From Oscillospiraceae bacterium (GTDB taxonomy: Bacteria; Bacillota; Clostridia; Oscillospirales; CAG-272): a stretch of 55,442 nucleotides of DNA. This document shows, in pieces, positions 23,762 to 32,250 of the stretch (within the stretch, counting starts at the first letter, position 1; the number at the start of each line of letters is the position of its first letter). The stretch spans positions 1 through 55,442 of the forward strand of contig SVSL01000007.1 in NCBI GenBank assembly GCA_015064315.1, in the 5' to 3' direction. The position numbers and the translations under genes were made by a program. The notes beneath the pieces were generated by a model, which was not told where the DNA came from, ran no database searches, and saw nothing but the letters and a program-made list of their open reading frames with translations.

Positions 23762-26344
23762 TTGAAAAAGAAGATCACCATTGGCATTCTTGCCCACGTG
23801 GACGCGGGAAAGACCACTCTGAGCGAGGCTTTGCTCTACGTTTCGGGAAGAATCCGAACGCTGGGGCGGGTGGATCACAAAAACACCTATCTTGATACCA
23901 ACGCCATTGAGCGCGAGCGCGGAATCACCATTTTTTCCAAGCAGGCAAGGTTTTCAAGCGAGCATTGCGATTTTATCCTCCTTGATACCCCCGGACACGT
24001 GGATTTTTCCGCCGAAACCGAGCGCACCCTCTCTCTTCTCGACTACGCGATCCTTGTGATCAGCGCCTCGGACGGCGTGCAGAGTCACACACGCACCCTC
24101 TGGCAGCTTCTTGCGCATTACGGCGTTCCGACCTTTCTGTTCGTCAACAAGTGCGATCTCGCAATCAAAACGAAGGAAGAGCTGGAAAAGGAGCTTTCCA
24201 GCATTCTCTCCCCTCTGTGCGTCGGCTTTTTGGAGGCAGAGGAGCGGGAGGCACTGGAGGAAAGACTTGCCTACGTTCATGAGGATCTGATGGAAAGCGT
24301 TCTGTCGGGAGAGGGCATCGACAACGCCGATATTGCCGAGCTCATTGGCAGTCGCAAGCTCTTCCCCTGCCTGTTCGGCTCTGCCTTGCGGATGCAGGGA
24401 ATCGATTATTTGCTTGACGTCCTCGACGAATACACCCTTCCCCCGATCTATGACGGAGACAGCTTTGGCGCAAGGATCTACAAGATCGCGCGCATTGGAA
24501 GCACGCGTCTGACCTATATGAAGATCACCGGCGGCAGTCTCCGCGCCCGCGATGAGATCCTCTATCTCTCGGAAAGCGGCACCCCCGTGCGCGAAAAGGT
24601 GAGCCAGATACGGCTCTATTCGGGAGACAAATTTGAGCAGACCGACAGAGCGGAAGCCGGCGAGATCTGTGCCGTCATCGGGCTTTCCGCCACCTACGTC
24701 GGTCAAGGACTGGGAATGGAGCAGAACACGCAAAAGCCCCTTTTGGAGCCCGTGCTTTCCTATGCAATCGGTCTTCCCGAGGGATGCGACGCGCGGCTTC
24801 TCTTTCCCAAGCTGAAGGAGCTGGAGGAGGAAGAGCCCTCCCTGCATCTGATGTGGAACGAGGAGCTCTCGCAAATCGAGGCACGGCTGATGGGCGAGGT
24901 GCAGACCGAATTGATCCAAAGGCTGATCCGCGACCGCTTCTCCATGGATTGCACTCTTGGCGCGGGCAGGATCCTCTATAAGGAGAAGGTAGCACAAAAA
25001 ACGCTGGGTGTGGGGCATTTTGAGCCCCTGCGGCACTATGCGGAGGTGCAGCTTCTCATAGAGCCTCAGCCCAAGGGAGCAGGCTTGATTTTTGATACAC
25101 GTCTGCCCGAAAACGACCTGGAGCTGAACTGGCAGAGGTTGATTCTGACCCATCTTTACGAGAAGGATCACCGTGGCATTCTCACGGGCTCTCTGCTCAC
25201 CGACACCAAGATCACCCTTGTGGCGGGAAAGGCCCATCTGAAGCACACCGAGGGGGGCGATTTCCGCGAAGCGACCTATCGCGCGGTCAGACACGGACTC
25301 ATGAAGGCGGGGTGCATTCTGCTGGAGCCCTACTACAAATTCAGACTGGAGCTGCCCACTCCTTGCGTGGGCAGAGCCATGTCGGATCTGCAGGCGCGCT
25401 TTGCGGAATTTGAGCTCGAGATCTCCGATGAGGAGCGCACCACCATTTGCGGAAGAGGCCCCGTTTCCACCCTTTTTGACTATCCAAAAGAGGTGATTTC
25501 CTACACACGTGGTGCAGGAAAGCTCTTTTGCACCTCGGACGGATACGAGCCCTGCCACGATCAGGAGCGCGTGGTGGAGCAGATGGGATACAACCCCGAA
25601 TCCGACCTTGAAAACCCTCCCCACTCGGTATTTTGCGCACACGGGGCGGGCTTTACCGTCCATTGGAGCGAGGTGGATAACTACAAGCATCTGGAGGTCA
25701 ATATCAAAGAGACTTCGGCGGGAGAGGCGATCATTCCAAGACCCTCCACGCTGACGCGGAAATACAAGGTGAGCGACGAGGAGCTGGAGGCGATCATGCA
25801 AAGGCTGTTCGGTCCCATCAGGCGCAAGCAGTACCGAGAGCCAAGAGTGAACGCGGCAACGCAGGAAAAGCCACGGCGCAACGCCAAGCTTCGCCCACAG
25901 AGAAACATGGTGATCGTGGACGGATACAATCTCATCTACTCCGACGAGCGACTCAAGGAGACCGCTGATTTCAGCCTGGAGAAGGCGCGTGAGGAGCTGA
26001 TGGATCTCTTGAGCAACTACGTTTCCTATACCCATACCGAGCTGGTTCTGGTATTTGACGCCTATTTGGTAAAGGAGGGCGAGGGCTCGGACTTTATGCA
26101 CGACGGCTACAGGGTGGTCTACACCAAGGAGAATCAAACCGCCGACGCCTATATCGAGCGGATGATGCATGAGCTTGGACCCGATTACAGCATCCGCATG
26201 GTTACCAACGACAGACTCCTGCAGTTCTCGGCAGTGCATTCGGGAATCTCCCGTATGACGGCGAAGGAATTTTTGGAGGAGCTGACGGGAATCGGAAACG
26301 AGATCAGCGAATTTTTGCGCAAGCTCTCGGAGAGCAAGCGATGA
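23762..26344 (+). CDS. Tet(M)-like translational GTPase fused to a NYN nuclease domain
   Basis: This 860-residue protein has two parts. Residues 1 to about 690 form an EF-G/Tet(M)-type translation GTPase. AHVDAGKTT is G1, ERERGITIF the switch region, DTPGHVDF G3, NKCD G4; EF-G-like domains follow, ending with HGAGFTVHWSEVDNYKHLEV. Residues from about 716 form a NYN/PIN-like domain like YacP/Rae1: NMVIVDGYNLIYSDERL, LVLVFDAYLVK, ENQTADAYIERMM and IRMVTNDRLLQ supply the expected acidic residues. Rae1 of Bacillus subtilis cuts mRNA in the ribosomal A site, where Tet(M)-like GTPases also bind. The start is a TTG with GGAGG upstream. The gene is monocistronic. Whether it confers tetracycline resistance is doubtful. 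Confidence 0.88.
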   Translation: MKKKITIGILAHVDAGKTTLSEALLYVSGRIRTLGRVDHKNTYLDTNAIERERGITIFSKQARFSSEHCDFILLDTPGHVDFSAETERTLSLLDYAILVISASDGVQSHTRTLWQLLAHYGVPTFLFVNKCDLAIKTKEELEKELSSILSPLCVGFLEAEEREALEERLAYVHEDLMESVLSGEGIDNADIAELIGSRKLFPCLFGSALRMQGIDYLLDVLDEYTLPPIYDGDSFGARIYKIARIGSTRLTYMKITGGSLRARDEILYLSESGTPVREKVSQIRLYSGDKFEQTDRAEAGEICAVIGLSATYVGQGLGMEQNTQKPLLEPVLSYAIGLPEGCDARLLFPKLKELEEEEPSLHLMWNEELSQIEARLMGEVQTELIQRLIRDRFSMDCTLGAGRILYKEKVAQKTLGVGHFEPLRHYAEVQLLIEPQPKGAGLIFDTRLPENDLELNWQRLILTHLYEKDHRGILTGSLLTDTKITLVAGKAHLKHTEGGDFREATYRAVRHGLMKAGCILLEPYYKFRLELPTPCVGRAMSDLQARFAEFELEISDEERTTICGRGPVSTLFDYPKEVISYTRGAGKLFCTSDGYEPCHDQERVVEQMGYNPESDLENPPHSVFCAHGAGFTVHWSEVDNYKHLEVNIKETSAGEAIIPRPSTLTRKYKVSDEELEAIMQRLFGPIRRKQYREPRVNAATQEKPRRNAKLRPQRNMVIVDGYNLIYSDERLKETADFSLEKAREELMDLLSNYVSYTHTELVLVFDAYLVKEGEGSDFMHDGYRVVYTKENQTADAYIERMMHELGPDYSIRMVTNDRLLQFSAVHSGISRMTAKEFLEELTGIGNEISEFLRKLSESKR

Positions 26345-26370
26345 AAAAAATCATCATACGGATATCGAAA

Positions 26371-26403
26371 AAAGCCGAATGGACGGGGATCCATTCGGCT
26401 TTC
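26371..26403 (+). terminator. Terminator after the GTPase-NYN gene
   Basis: A 13-bp perfect stem (26371-26383 with 26391-26403) is followed by TTTCTTTG. It lies between convergent genes and has an A-rich 5' side, so it may serve both the GTPase gene and the MFS transporter gene. Confidence 0.8.
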
Positions 26404-26432
26404 TTTGATTCAAATATTCAAACACGTCTTCC

Positions 26433-27650
26433 TTACGGCTTACGGATAAAGAGATTCAGCACAAGCGCCACGAGGGTGAGGGAAAGGAGCATGAAAAACG
26501 CATCCGTATATCCGCCGGTTGCCTCCAGCACCTTATTTGCCGCCGTTGCCACAAAGGATCCCACCATGACCGTGAAGGTCATAAGCGCCATATTGCCCGA
26601 AAAATGCTTCATTCCAAAGAAGGTGGAGGTAAACGCCGAGGTAATGGTGGGACAAGCGCCGTAGGACATTCCCGTCAGGCAAACGCCGATGATACACAGC
26701 GTCAGCGAGCCCATTGACACCGAGATCAAGGTCACCACCGCCGCGCCGATGGTCAGCGCATTGGCGCACAGCATGGTTCTGCGACAGCCGATGACGTCAA
26801 ACACTGCCCCCGTAAGAATGCGTCCAAGACCGTTGCACACCGAAAGCACGCCGACAAGGGAAACCGCCAACGCTTCGGGGGCATTGACCGAGAGAGCAAG
26901 GTCCTTGGCAAAGCTGATCACCGAGCTTCCCACCGCCGCCAAAAAGGAGATGCAGAAAAACGCCATCCAAAAGGACGGGCGCGCAAGCATCTGCCCCGAC
27001 GTAAGCTCCGGTCTTTCCTCGGTGCTCGCCACTCCGGAAGTGCGTGGCTTGGAGAACACGACGTCGGCTCCGGGACGCTTCAAAAGGATTCCCGCTAAGG
27101 ACAGGACCGCAAGGATCGCGATCCCCAAAATCATGTAAGTAGTGCGCCATCCCATGGAGCTCTTGAACATGGCGTCTGCCGCGTTGCCCAAAATCAAGGC
27201 GGATGCGCCGAATCCCATCATCAGGCATCCCGAGCAAAGCCCCTTCTTATCGGGGAACCATGCGCTCACGGTGGCGATCACCACGTTGTAAGCGATTCCA
27301 ATGCCAACGCCCGCCAGCACACCGTAGGTAAGATACAGCAGGATCACGGAATCGGTCCTCAAAAGAGAGGTCAGAACAAATCCAAGTGCCGCCAAGACGC
27401 CCGCCAGGATCAATGCCACGCGATGCCCCAGCCGCTTGGAGATCTGTGCGCCCAAAAGCCCTCCGATGCAGAAAAAGGTCATTGCCAGCGTAAAGTTGAG
27501 CGCCAGCTCGGAGGGGCCCCAGCCAAACTCGGTGGAAAGGGGGGCTTTCAAAATGGACCACGCGTACAGTACACCTGCAAACAGCATGGCAATAATTCCG
27601 ATGATCATATACGTCCAACGGATCGATAATTTTCGATTGCTCTGATTCAC
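26433..27650 (-). CDS. MFS transporter, OFA (oxalate/formate antiporter) family
   Basis: About 405 residues with twelve predicted membrane helices. The first helix region RWTYMIIGIIAMLFAGVLYAWSILK, then LSTEFGWGPSELALNFT and GGLLGAQISKRLGHR, are characteristic of the OFA family, whose members exchange small carboxylates. YGVLAGVGIGIAYN and FPDKKGLCSGCLMMGFG are further typical segments. The start is the GTG at 27650 with AGGAG 7 bases ahead; the frame extends further upstream only through a promoter region. It is a single gene with its own promoter. Substrate is unknown. Confidence 0.87.
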   Translation of the reverse strand: MNQSNRKLSIRWTYMIIGIIAMLFAGVLYAWSILKAPLSTEFGWGPSELALNFTLAMTFFCIGGLLGAQISKRLGHRVALILAGVLAALGFVLTSLLRTDSVILLYLTYGVLAGVGIGIAYNVVIATVSAWFPDKKGLCSGCLMMGFGASALILGNAADAMFKSSMGWRTTYMILGIAILAVLSLAGILLKRPGADVVFSKPRTSGVASTEERPELTSGQMLARPSFWMAFFCISFLAAVGSSVISFAKDLALSVNAPEALAVSLVGVLSVCNGLGRILTGAVFDVIGCRRTMLCANALTIGAAVVTLISVSMGSLTLCIIGVCLTGMSYGACPTITSAFTSTFFGMKHFSGNMALMTFTVMVGSFVATAANKVLEATGGYTDAFFMLLSLTLVALVLNLFIRKP

Positions 27651-27687
27651 GGTAAAACTCCTGTTAAAAGATCGGTTCAATGTATTG

Positions 27688-27716
27688 ATTATACCACAAA
27701 AGCTTAGAATATGCAA
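27688..27716 (-). promoter_or_regulatory. Promoter of the OFA transporter gene
   Basis: Minus strand TTGCAT (27716-27711) and TATAAT (27693-27688) are 17 bases apart, about 38 bases before the GTG start. Confidence 0.75.
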
Positions 27717-27988
27717 TACGGTTTTCAAAAATTGTCGTTCTCAGGCGCAGCATCGGCTCGATGGGTGAAAAATTTCTAACATTTATATATATTCATAGGC
27801 ATTTTGAATGCGTTCTTTCGTCATTTTTCGATCATTTTTTCGAAAGTTCCATGAAATCGCTCCGCGGCGACTGGGCATATTCGACAAAAAGCAAGTCGCT
27901 TTGATGGTAAAAACAACGAAAAAACAGTAAGATATCACCAAAAAGATGGAATTTCCGTGAATTCCAAAGCAAATCGGCAATTCCGAGG
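27717..27988. other. Gene-free part of a divergent intergenic region
   Basis: The region between the OFA transporter and the next plus-strand gene is A/T-rich with no convincing gene; short minus-strand open frames lack ribosome binding sites. I see nothing structured apart from the two flanking promoters. Confidence 0.5.
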
Positions 27989-28017
27989 TTGACAAAATTC
28001 AAAAAACATGATATAAT
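27989..28017 (+). promoter_or_regulatory. Consensus promoter before the 183-residue membrane protein
   Basis: TTGACA (27989-27994), 17 bases, TATAAT (28012-28017): a perfect sigma-A promoter. The leader to the chosen start codon is about 120 bases and includes a small hairpin (GCATCG pairing with CGATGC). Confidence 0.85.
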
Positions 28018-28145
28018 GTATAGAACCAGAGGTGTATTCTGCGATTTTTGCAACCTATACCCGCAAAAATTGCATCCGCAGGACAAGCATCGTTGCTTCA
28101 AGAAACCGATGCGCCTCTCGGTCAATCGTTTTTCGGCAGGTATCA

Positions 28146-28697
28146 ATGGGTTACAAAAAATACGTTAACGATTACAGCAAGGAATATATCGTCAAGCCCA
28201 ACGGAAAGCCCGGTGTCATTGCGGTTTACAAGGGCAAGTATTTCCGCTTTACGGCTGACGAGGCGACGCTGAGGAAGGCAAGAATCTCCTTGGGAGGCTT
28301 ATCCCTCCTTTCGGTGGCGCTTACCGTCATTCCGCTTCTGTACAAATCGGTCGGCTCCGGCACGCTTTACGTGGCGTTGCCTCACGTGATCGCGCTCTTC
28401 CCTCTGATCCATCTTTTGCTCGGCGTTCACAGCTTCTGCTTTAGCAAAACGCCTATGATCAGAGAGCGTAGGGATAAAACCGAGGGGCGCACGGTCTCCT
28501 CGGCAATTGCCGCGGCGTGTATTCTCGGAATCACTTCCGTTTCTCAAACCGTCAACTGTATCCTCTCGGGCTTTCCCTTGCCCGACGTGATATATCTGAT
28601 CCTTCTTCTCGCCGCCACCGCGGCAGCGGGAGCGATCATCCTCTTGCGCGGCGTTCTCAAAACCGAGGAATGCACCAAAGAGGGAAAAAAGGTATAA
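28146..28697 (+). CDS. Membrane protein of unknown function
   Basis: With the start at ATG 28146 (AGG about 6 bases upstream) the product has 183 residues. A soluble N-terminus of about 45 residues (GYKKYVNDYSKEYIVKPNGK, then VIAVYKGKYFRF) precedes four predicted membrane helices: LGGLSLLSVALTVIPLLY, VALPHVIALFPLIHLLL, AIAAACILGITSVSQTVNCIL, and LPDVIYLILLLAATAAAG. The C-terminus is charged. The open frame continues upstream to 28032, but that part lacks hydrophobic or conserved features and a ribosome binding site. I do not recognise the family. It lies before the opp operon and is separated from it by two palindromes. Confidence 0.6.
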   Translation: MGYKKYVNDYSKEYIVKPNGKPGVIAVYKGKYFRFTADEATLRKARISLGGLSLLSVALTVIPLLYKSVGSGTLYVALPHVIALFPLIHLLLGVHSFCFSKTPMIRERRDKTEGRTVSSAIAAACILGITSVSQTVNCILSGFPLPDVIYLILLLAATAAAGAIILLRGVLKTEECTKEGKKV

Positions 28698-28751
28698 TAT
28701 CATAACAACAGGTGGTACCACCTGTTTGCAGGTTGCTTGCAACCTGCAAAC
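28693..28751 (+). promoter_or_regulatory. -10-like box and two overlapping palindromes before oppA
   Basis: TATAAT (28693-28698, at the end of the preceding gene) is followed by a perfect 20-bp palindrome, AACAGGTGGTACCACCTGTT (28707-28726). Directly overlapping it is a second hairpin with 13-bp arms (28724-28736 and 28739-28751) and a two-base loop. The -35 match for this -10 is poor. If transcription starts near 28705, the first palindrome would sit on the start point, a classic repressor site. Otherwise the pair may fold in RNA as a terminator or attenuator, although no T-run follows. oppA starts 71 bases downstream. Confidence 0.5.
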
Positions 28752-28821
28752 GCGCCCGTTCATTTACAATGATTTAATTGCGGTTAAACGCATTAAATAA
28801 ATATTTTAAGGAGGATTTGCT

Positions 28822-31122
28822 ATGAAACGCAATCTCAGACTTGTGGCATTACTGCTGGTTTTGGTAATGGCACTCGGAACCGTCGTTGCTTGTAAGAAGA
28901 CCGAAGCTCCTGCTGAAGAAGACAGCACGGACAAGGGCTACACCGGCGGCGACACTCTCGTTGTGGGATATGACCTTTTCTCTGAAAAGTTCAGCCCCTT
29001 CTTCGCAACCACCGCATACGACCAGGATGCGGCTGGCATCACTCAGGTAGGACTCCTCTCCTCTGACCGTGAGGGCAACATCGTTCTCAAGGGTATTGAG
29101 GGTGAGACCAGAGCCTACAACGGTACCGACTACACCTACACCGGTATCGCAGATTGCACCATCACCAAGAACGCTGATGGCACCATCACCTACGCGTTCA
29201 AGCTTCGCGAGGACGTTAAGTTCAGCGACGGCAAGAACCTCACTGCAGACGACGTCATCTTCTCGATGTACGTTCTGTCCGACCCCACCTACGATGGCTC
29301 CAGCACCTTCTATGCTCAGCCCATCGTTGGTATGGAAGAGTACAGAGCCGACAGAAGCGAGCTTTACAAGGTTCTGCTCAAGGATGGCCCCAACGCCACC
29401 AACTCCGCTTACACCGCTGAGCAGTCTGCATACTTCTTCGAAGCATTCGAGAAGGCAGGCCTTAAGTTTGCTAAGGGCATTCTTGATGACATCATCAAGG
29501 CCTACGGCGCAGCTTACAACGTTTCCGACTACGCAGGCGCAGCAGCTCTCTGGGGCTACAGCAACGTTACCACCGAGGCTGACTTCTGGGCAGCTATGAA
29601 GGCAGCTTACGGCTACGATATCAGCGACAGCGGTATCAACTACGAGGCATTCAACGAGTCCATCGTTGACCTCATCAACGCAGAGCTCGGCGCAAGAAAA
29701 GACGAGTTCTACGCAGTTGTTATTCTCGGCACTCCCGTTCTCTCCATCGCAGGTATCAAGAAGACCGGCGACTACTCTCTTGAGGTTAAAATGTCCAAGT
29801 ACGATGCAACCTCTATCTACCAGCTGGCTCTCACCGTAGCTCCCATGCACTACTACGGCAGCGAGGCTGACTACGACTACGCAGCAAACAAGTTCGGCTT
29901 CCCCAAGGGCGATCTTACTTGCGTAAGAGAAAAGACCACCAAGCCTCTGGGCGCAGGCCCCTACGCCTTCATCAACTACGAGAACGGCGTTATCCACTAC
30001 GAGCGCAACGAGTACTACTACAAGGGCGCTCCCAAGATCAAGTACCTCAACTTCCAGGAAACCGACGCAGGTAACAAGTTTGCAGGCGTTAAGGCAGGCA
30101 CCTTTGATATTACCGACCCCAACTTCGATACCGCAACCGTTGATGCTATTAAGGAAGCAAACGGCGGTTCTCTGACCGGTAGCGTAGTAAACACCTACAC
30201 CGTTGACAACCTCGGTTACGGTTACATCGGTATTTGCGCAAACACCGTTAAGGTTGGCGAATCCAAGGATTCCGACGCATCCAAGAACCTGAGAAAGGCA
30301 TTTGCAACCCTCTTCTCCGTTTACAGAGAGACCGTTGTTAAGTCCTACTACGGTGACAGAGCATCCGTTATCAACTATCCTATCTCCAACACCTCTTGGG
30401 CAGCTCCCAAGCCTGCTGACGAGGGTTACGAAATCGCTTACTCCACCGGCGTTGATGGCAAGCCCATCTACACCGCGAACATGACCGAGACTGAGAAGTA
30501 CGAGGCTGCTAAGAAGGCAACCGTTGAGTTCCTCAAGGCTGCAGGCTACACCTACGACAACGCTTCCGGCAAGTTCACCGCTGCTCCCACCGGAGCTTCC
30601 ATGACCTACGAGGTAATCATTCCCGCAGACGGTATCGGTGATCACCCTGTATTCGCAGTATTCACCGAGTCCAAGAAGGTTCTGGAATCCATCGGCATCG
30701 AGCTGATCATCACCGACCCCTCCGACTCCAACGTTCTTTGGGATAAGCTGGATGCAGGTCAGTGCCAGATCTGGGCTGCTGCATGGGACGCAACCGTTGA
30801 CCCTGATATGTACCAGGTATACCACAGCTCCAACATCGTAGGACTTGAGGGCTCCACCGGCTCCAACCACTACAGCATCACCTCCTCTGAGCTGGATAAG
30901 CTGATCATGGACGCTCGTGAGAGCGAGGATCAGGCGTTCAGAAAGAGCACCTACAAGGAATGCCTTGAGCTCATTCTTGACTGGGCAGTAGAAGTTCCTA
31001 CCTACCAGAGACAGAATGCGATCATCGCATCCGCCGAGAGAGTAAACGTTTCCACCCTGACCCCCGACATCACCACCTTCTGGGGCTGGATGAACGATAT
31101 CGAGCTTCTCGAGATGAACTGA
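28822..31122 (+). CDS. ABC transporter substrate-binding lipoprotein, peptide/nickel family 5
   Basis: The 766-residue protein has a lipoprotein signal (KRNLRLVALLLVLVMALG, lipobox VVAC) and an SBP_bac_5 fold. The motif YTFKLREDVKFSDGK-type appears as YAFKLREDVKFSDGKNLTADDV; GAGPYAFINYENG and the C-terminal CQIWAAAWDATVDPD are also typical. It is longer than most OppA proteins (about 540-600 residues), with an extra Ala- and Tyr-rich segment at about residues 180-320. It captures peptides or a related ligand and delivers them to the permease genes that follow. Codons end mostly in C with strong bias, suggesting high expression. AAGGAGG precedes the ATG. Confidence 0.9.
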   Translation: MKRNLRLVALLLVLVMALGTVVACKKTEAPAEEDSTDKGYTGGDTLVVGYDLFSEKFSPFFATTAYDQDAAGITQVGLLSSDREGNIVLKGIEGETRAYNGTDYTYTGIADCTITKNADGTITYAFKLREDVKFSDGKNLTADDVIFSMYVLSDPTYDGSSTFYAQPIVGMEEYRADRSELYKVLLKDGPNATNSAYTAEQSAYFFEAFEKAGLKFAKGILDDIIKAYGAAYNVSDYAGAAALWGYSNVTTEADFWAAMKAAYGYDISDSGINYEAFNESIVDLINAELGARKDEFYAVVILGTPVLSIAGIKKTGDYSLEVKMSKYDATSIYQLALTVAPMHYYGSEADYDYAANKFGFPKGDLTCVREKTTKPLGAGPYAFINYENGVIHYERNEYYYKGAPKIKYLNFQETDAGNKFAGVKAGTFDITDPNFDTATVDAIKEANGGSLTGSVVNTYTVDNLGYGYIGICANTVKVGESKDSDASKNLRKAFATLFSVYRETVVKSYYGDRASVINYPISNTSWAAPKPADEGYEIAYSTGVDGKPIYTANMTETEKYEAAKKATVEFLKAAGYTYDNASGKFTAAPTGASMTYEVIIPADGIGDHPVFAVFTESKKVLESIGIELIITDPSDSNVLWDKLDAGQCQIWAAAWDATVDPDMYQVYHSSNIVGLEGSTGSNHYSITSSELDKLIMDARESEDQAFRKSTYKECLELILDWAVEVPTYQRQNAIIASAERVNVSTLTPDITTFWGWMNDIELLEMN

Positions 31123-31173
31123 TTTGATTGGCATATCGCCTTTTAAAATCAAGGTTTAATCCAATAAACAAAG

Positions 31174-31202
31174 GTAAGAGCCTGCGCGTTGCAGGCTCTT
31201 AC
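31174..31202 (+). terminator. Hairpin between oppA and oppB, partial terminator or mRNA-stability element
   Basis: A perfect 12-bp stem (31174-31185 with 31191-31202) with a five-base loop lies 51 bases after the oppA stop. No T-run follows, so complete termination is unlikely. Hairpins at this place in ABC operons often protect the binding-protein mRNA, giving more binding protein than permease. Confidence 0.65.
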
Positions 31203-31247
31203 TGGGCTCTATAAGCAGTTATTTTTTGTACAGGACGGAGAAATTTT

Positions 31248-32237
31248 ATGTTAAAATTCACAATCAAGCGCTTGCTTTACTGCACGCTGATCCTGTTTGT
31301 CGTCATGTTTGTCATATATACCCTGATGGTAAATCTTCCCTCGGGATATATTGAGAAGCAGGCTCGTATGCTGTCCATGCAACCTGGTACGCAAAAGAGC
31401 TTCGACCAATGGGTAGCCGAGATGGAGGTCAATCTCGGTATGGACAAGGGCCTTTTTGAAGGCTACTTTACTTGGCTGAAAAACGCCGTATCCGGCGATT
31501 TCGGCGACAGCTGGAACTGGACAGTTCCCGTAACCGAAAAATTTCAGGATGTTATTTGGTATAGCTTTATTTTGAGTAGTATTGCCTTTGTACTGGAGGT
31601 GGCGATCGCAATTCCTTTGGGAATTCTTGCCGCTAAAAAGCAGTACAGTCTTACCGACTACACCATTTCCGTAGTCGCATTGGTGGGTATCTCCATGCCT
31701 ACCTTCTTCCTAGCCTCCCTTTTGAAGCTGGTGTTTGCCGCAGAGCTGAACTGGTTTGATATAGGCGGTATGGAAGGACGAAATTTTGCACAGCTGGACG
31801 CCTTTGGTCAATTCCTTGACATCTCAAAGCATATGGTTTTGCCCGTTATCACGTTGACGATCATCGGCATTGGCGGTCTGATGCGCTACACCCGTACCAA
31901 CACCCTTGAGGTTCTGAACGCTGACTATATCAGAACCGCAAGAGCAAAAGGACTTTCCGAAAAGCGCGTAATCGGCTACCATGCATTCAGAAATACACTT
32001 ATTCCCATCGTTACCATCGTTGGTGGCTCCCTGCCCGGACTTTTCTCGGGTGCGCTGATTACCGAAACCCTCTTTGATATCAGAGGTATTGGATTCGTTT
32101 CCTATCACTCCATGGTCAACGGTGACATTCCCTTTACCATGTTCTATCTGGCATTCTCGTCGATCCTGATCCTTTTGGGAACCCTGATGTCGGATATCCT
32201 CTACGCCGTGGTTGACCCCCGCGTAAGACTGAACTGA
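31248..32237 (+). CDS. ABC transporter permease, OppB/DppB type
   Basis: The 329-residue protein has six membrane helices. The N-terminal helix TIKRLLYCTLILFVVMFVIY, the segment ALVGISMPTFFLASLLKLVF, and the cytoplasmic coupling motif YTRTNTLEVLNADYIRTARAKGLSEKR (EAA loop, ends with RVIGYHAFRN) are typical. It forms the transmembrane channel together with the next gene. About 125 bases separate it from oppA, including the hairpin at 31174. The extracellular part around FDQWVAEMEVNLGMDKGLF is usual for the family. Confidence 0.92.
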   Translation: MLKFTIKRLLYCTLILFVVMFVIYTLMVNLPSGYIEKQARMLSMQPGTQKSFDQWVAEMEVNLGMDKGLFEGYFTWLKNAVSGDFGDSWNWTVPVTEKFQDVIWYSFILSSIAFVLEVAIAIPLGILAAKKQYSLTDYTISVVALVGISMPTFFLASLLKLVFAAELNWFDIGGMEGRNFAQLDAFGQFLDISKHMVLPVITLTIIGIGGLMRYTRTNTLEVLNADYIRTARAKGLSEKRVIGYHAFRNTLIPIVTIVGGSLPGLFSGALITETLFDIRGIGFVSYHSMVNGDIPFTMFYLAFSSILILLGTLMSDILYAVVDPRVRLN

Positions 32238-32250
32238 GGAGGTGGCGTAA

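Noticed and set aside
23954-26239. 761-codon open frame on the minus strand opposite the GTPase-NYN gene
   Set aside because: It is antisense to a gene with complete GTPase motifs, has no ribosome binding site or recognisable domain, and arises from the codon bias of the real gene.
23762-26344. GTPase-NYN protein considered as a tetracycline resistance gene
   Set aside because: The similarity is to the family only; the tet(M) leader is absent, the gene has an extra nuclease domain, and no mobile element flanks it.
28849-31152. 767-codon open frame on the minus strand opposite oppA
   Set aside because: Antisense shadow of the strongly biased oppA codons; composition (Val, Gly, Leu rich) is typical of such shadows and no start site is present.
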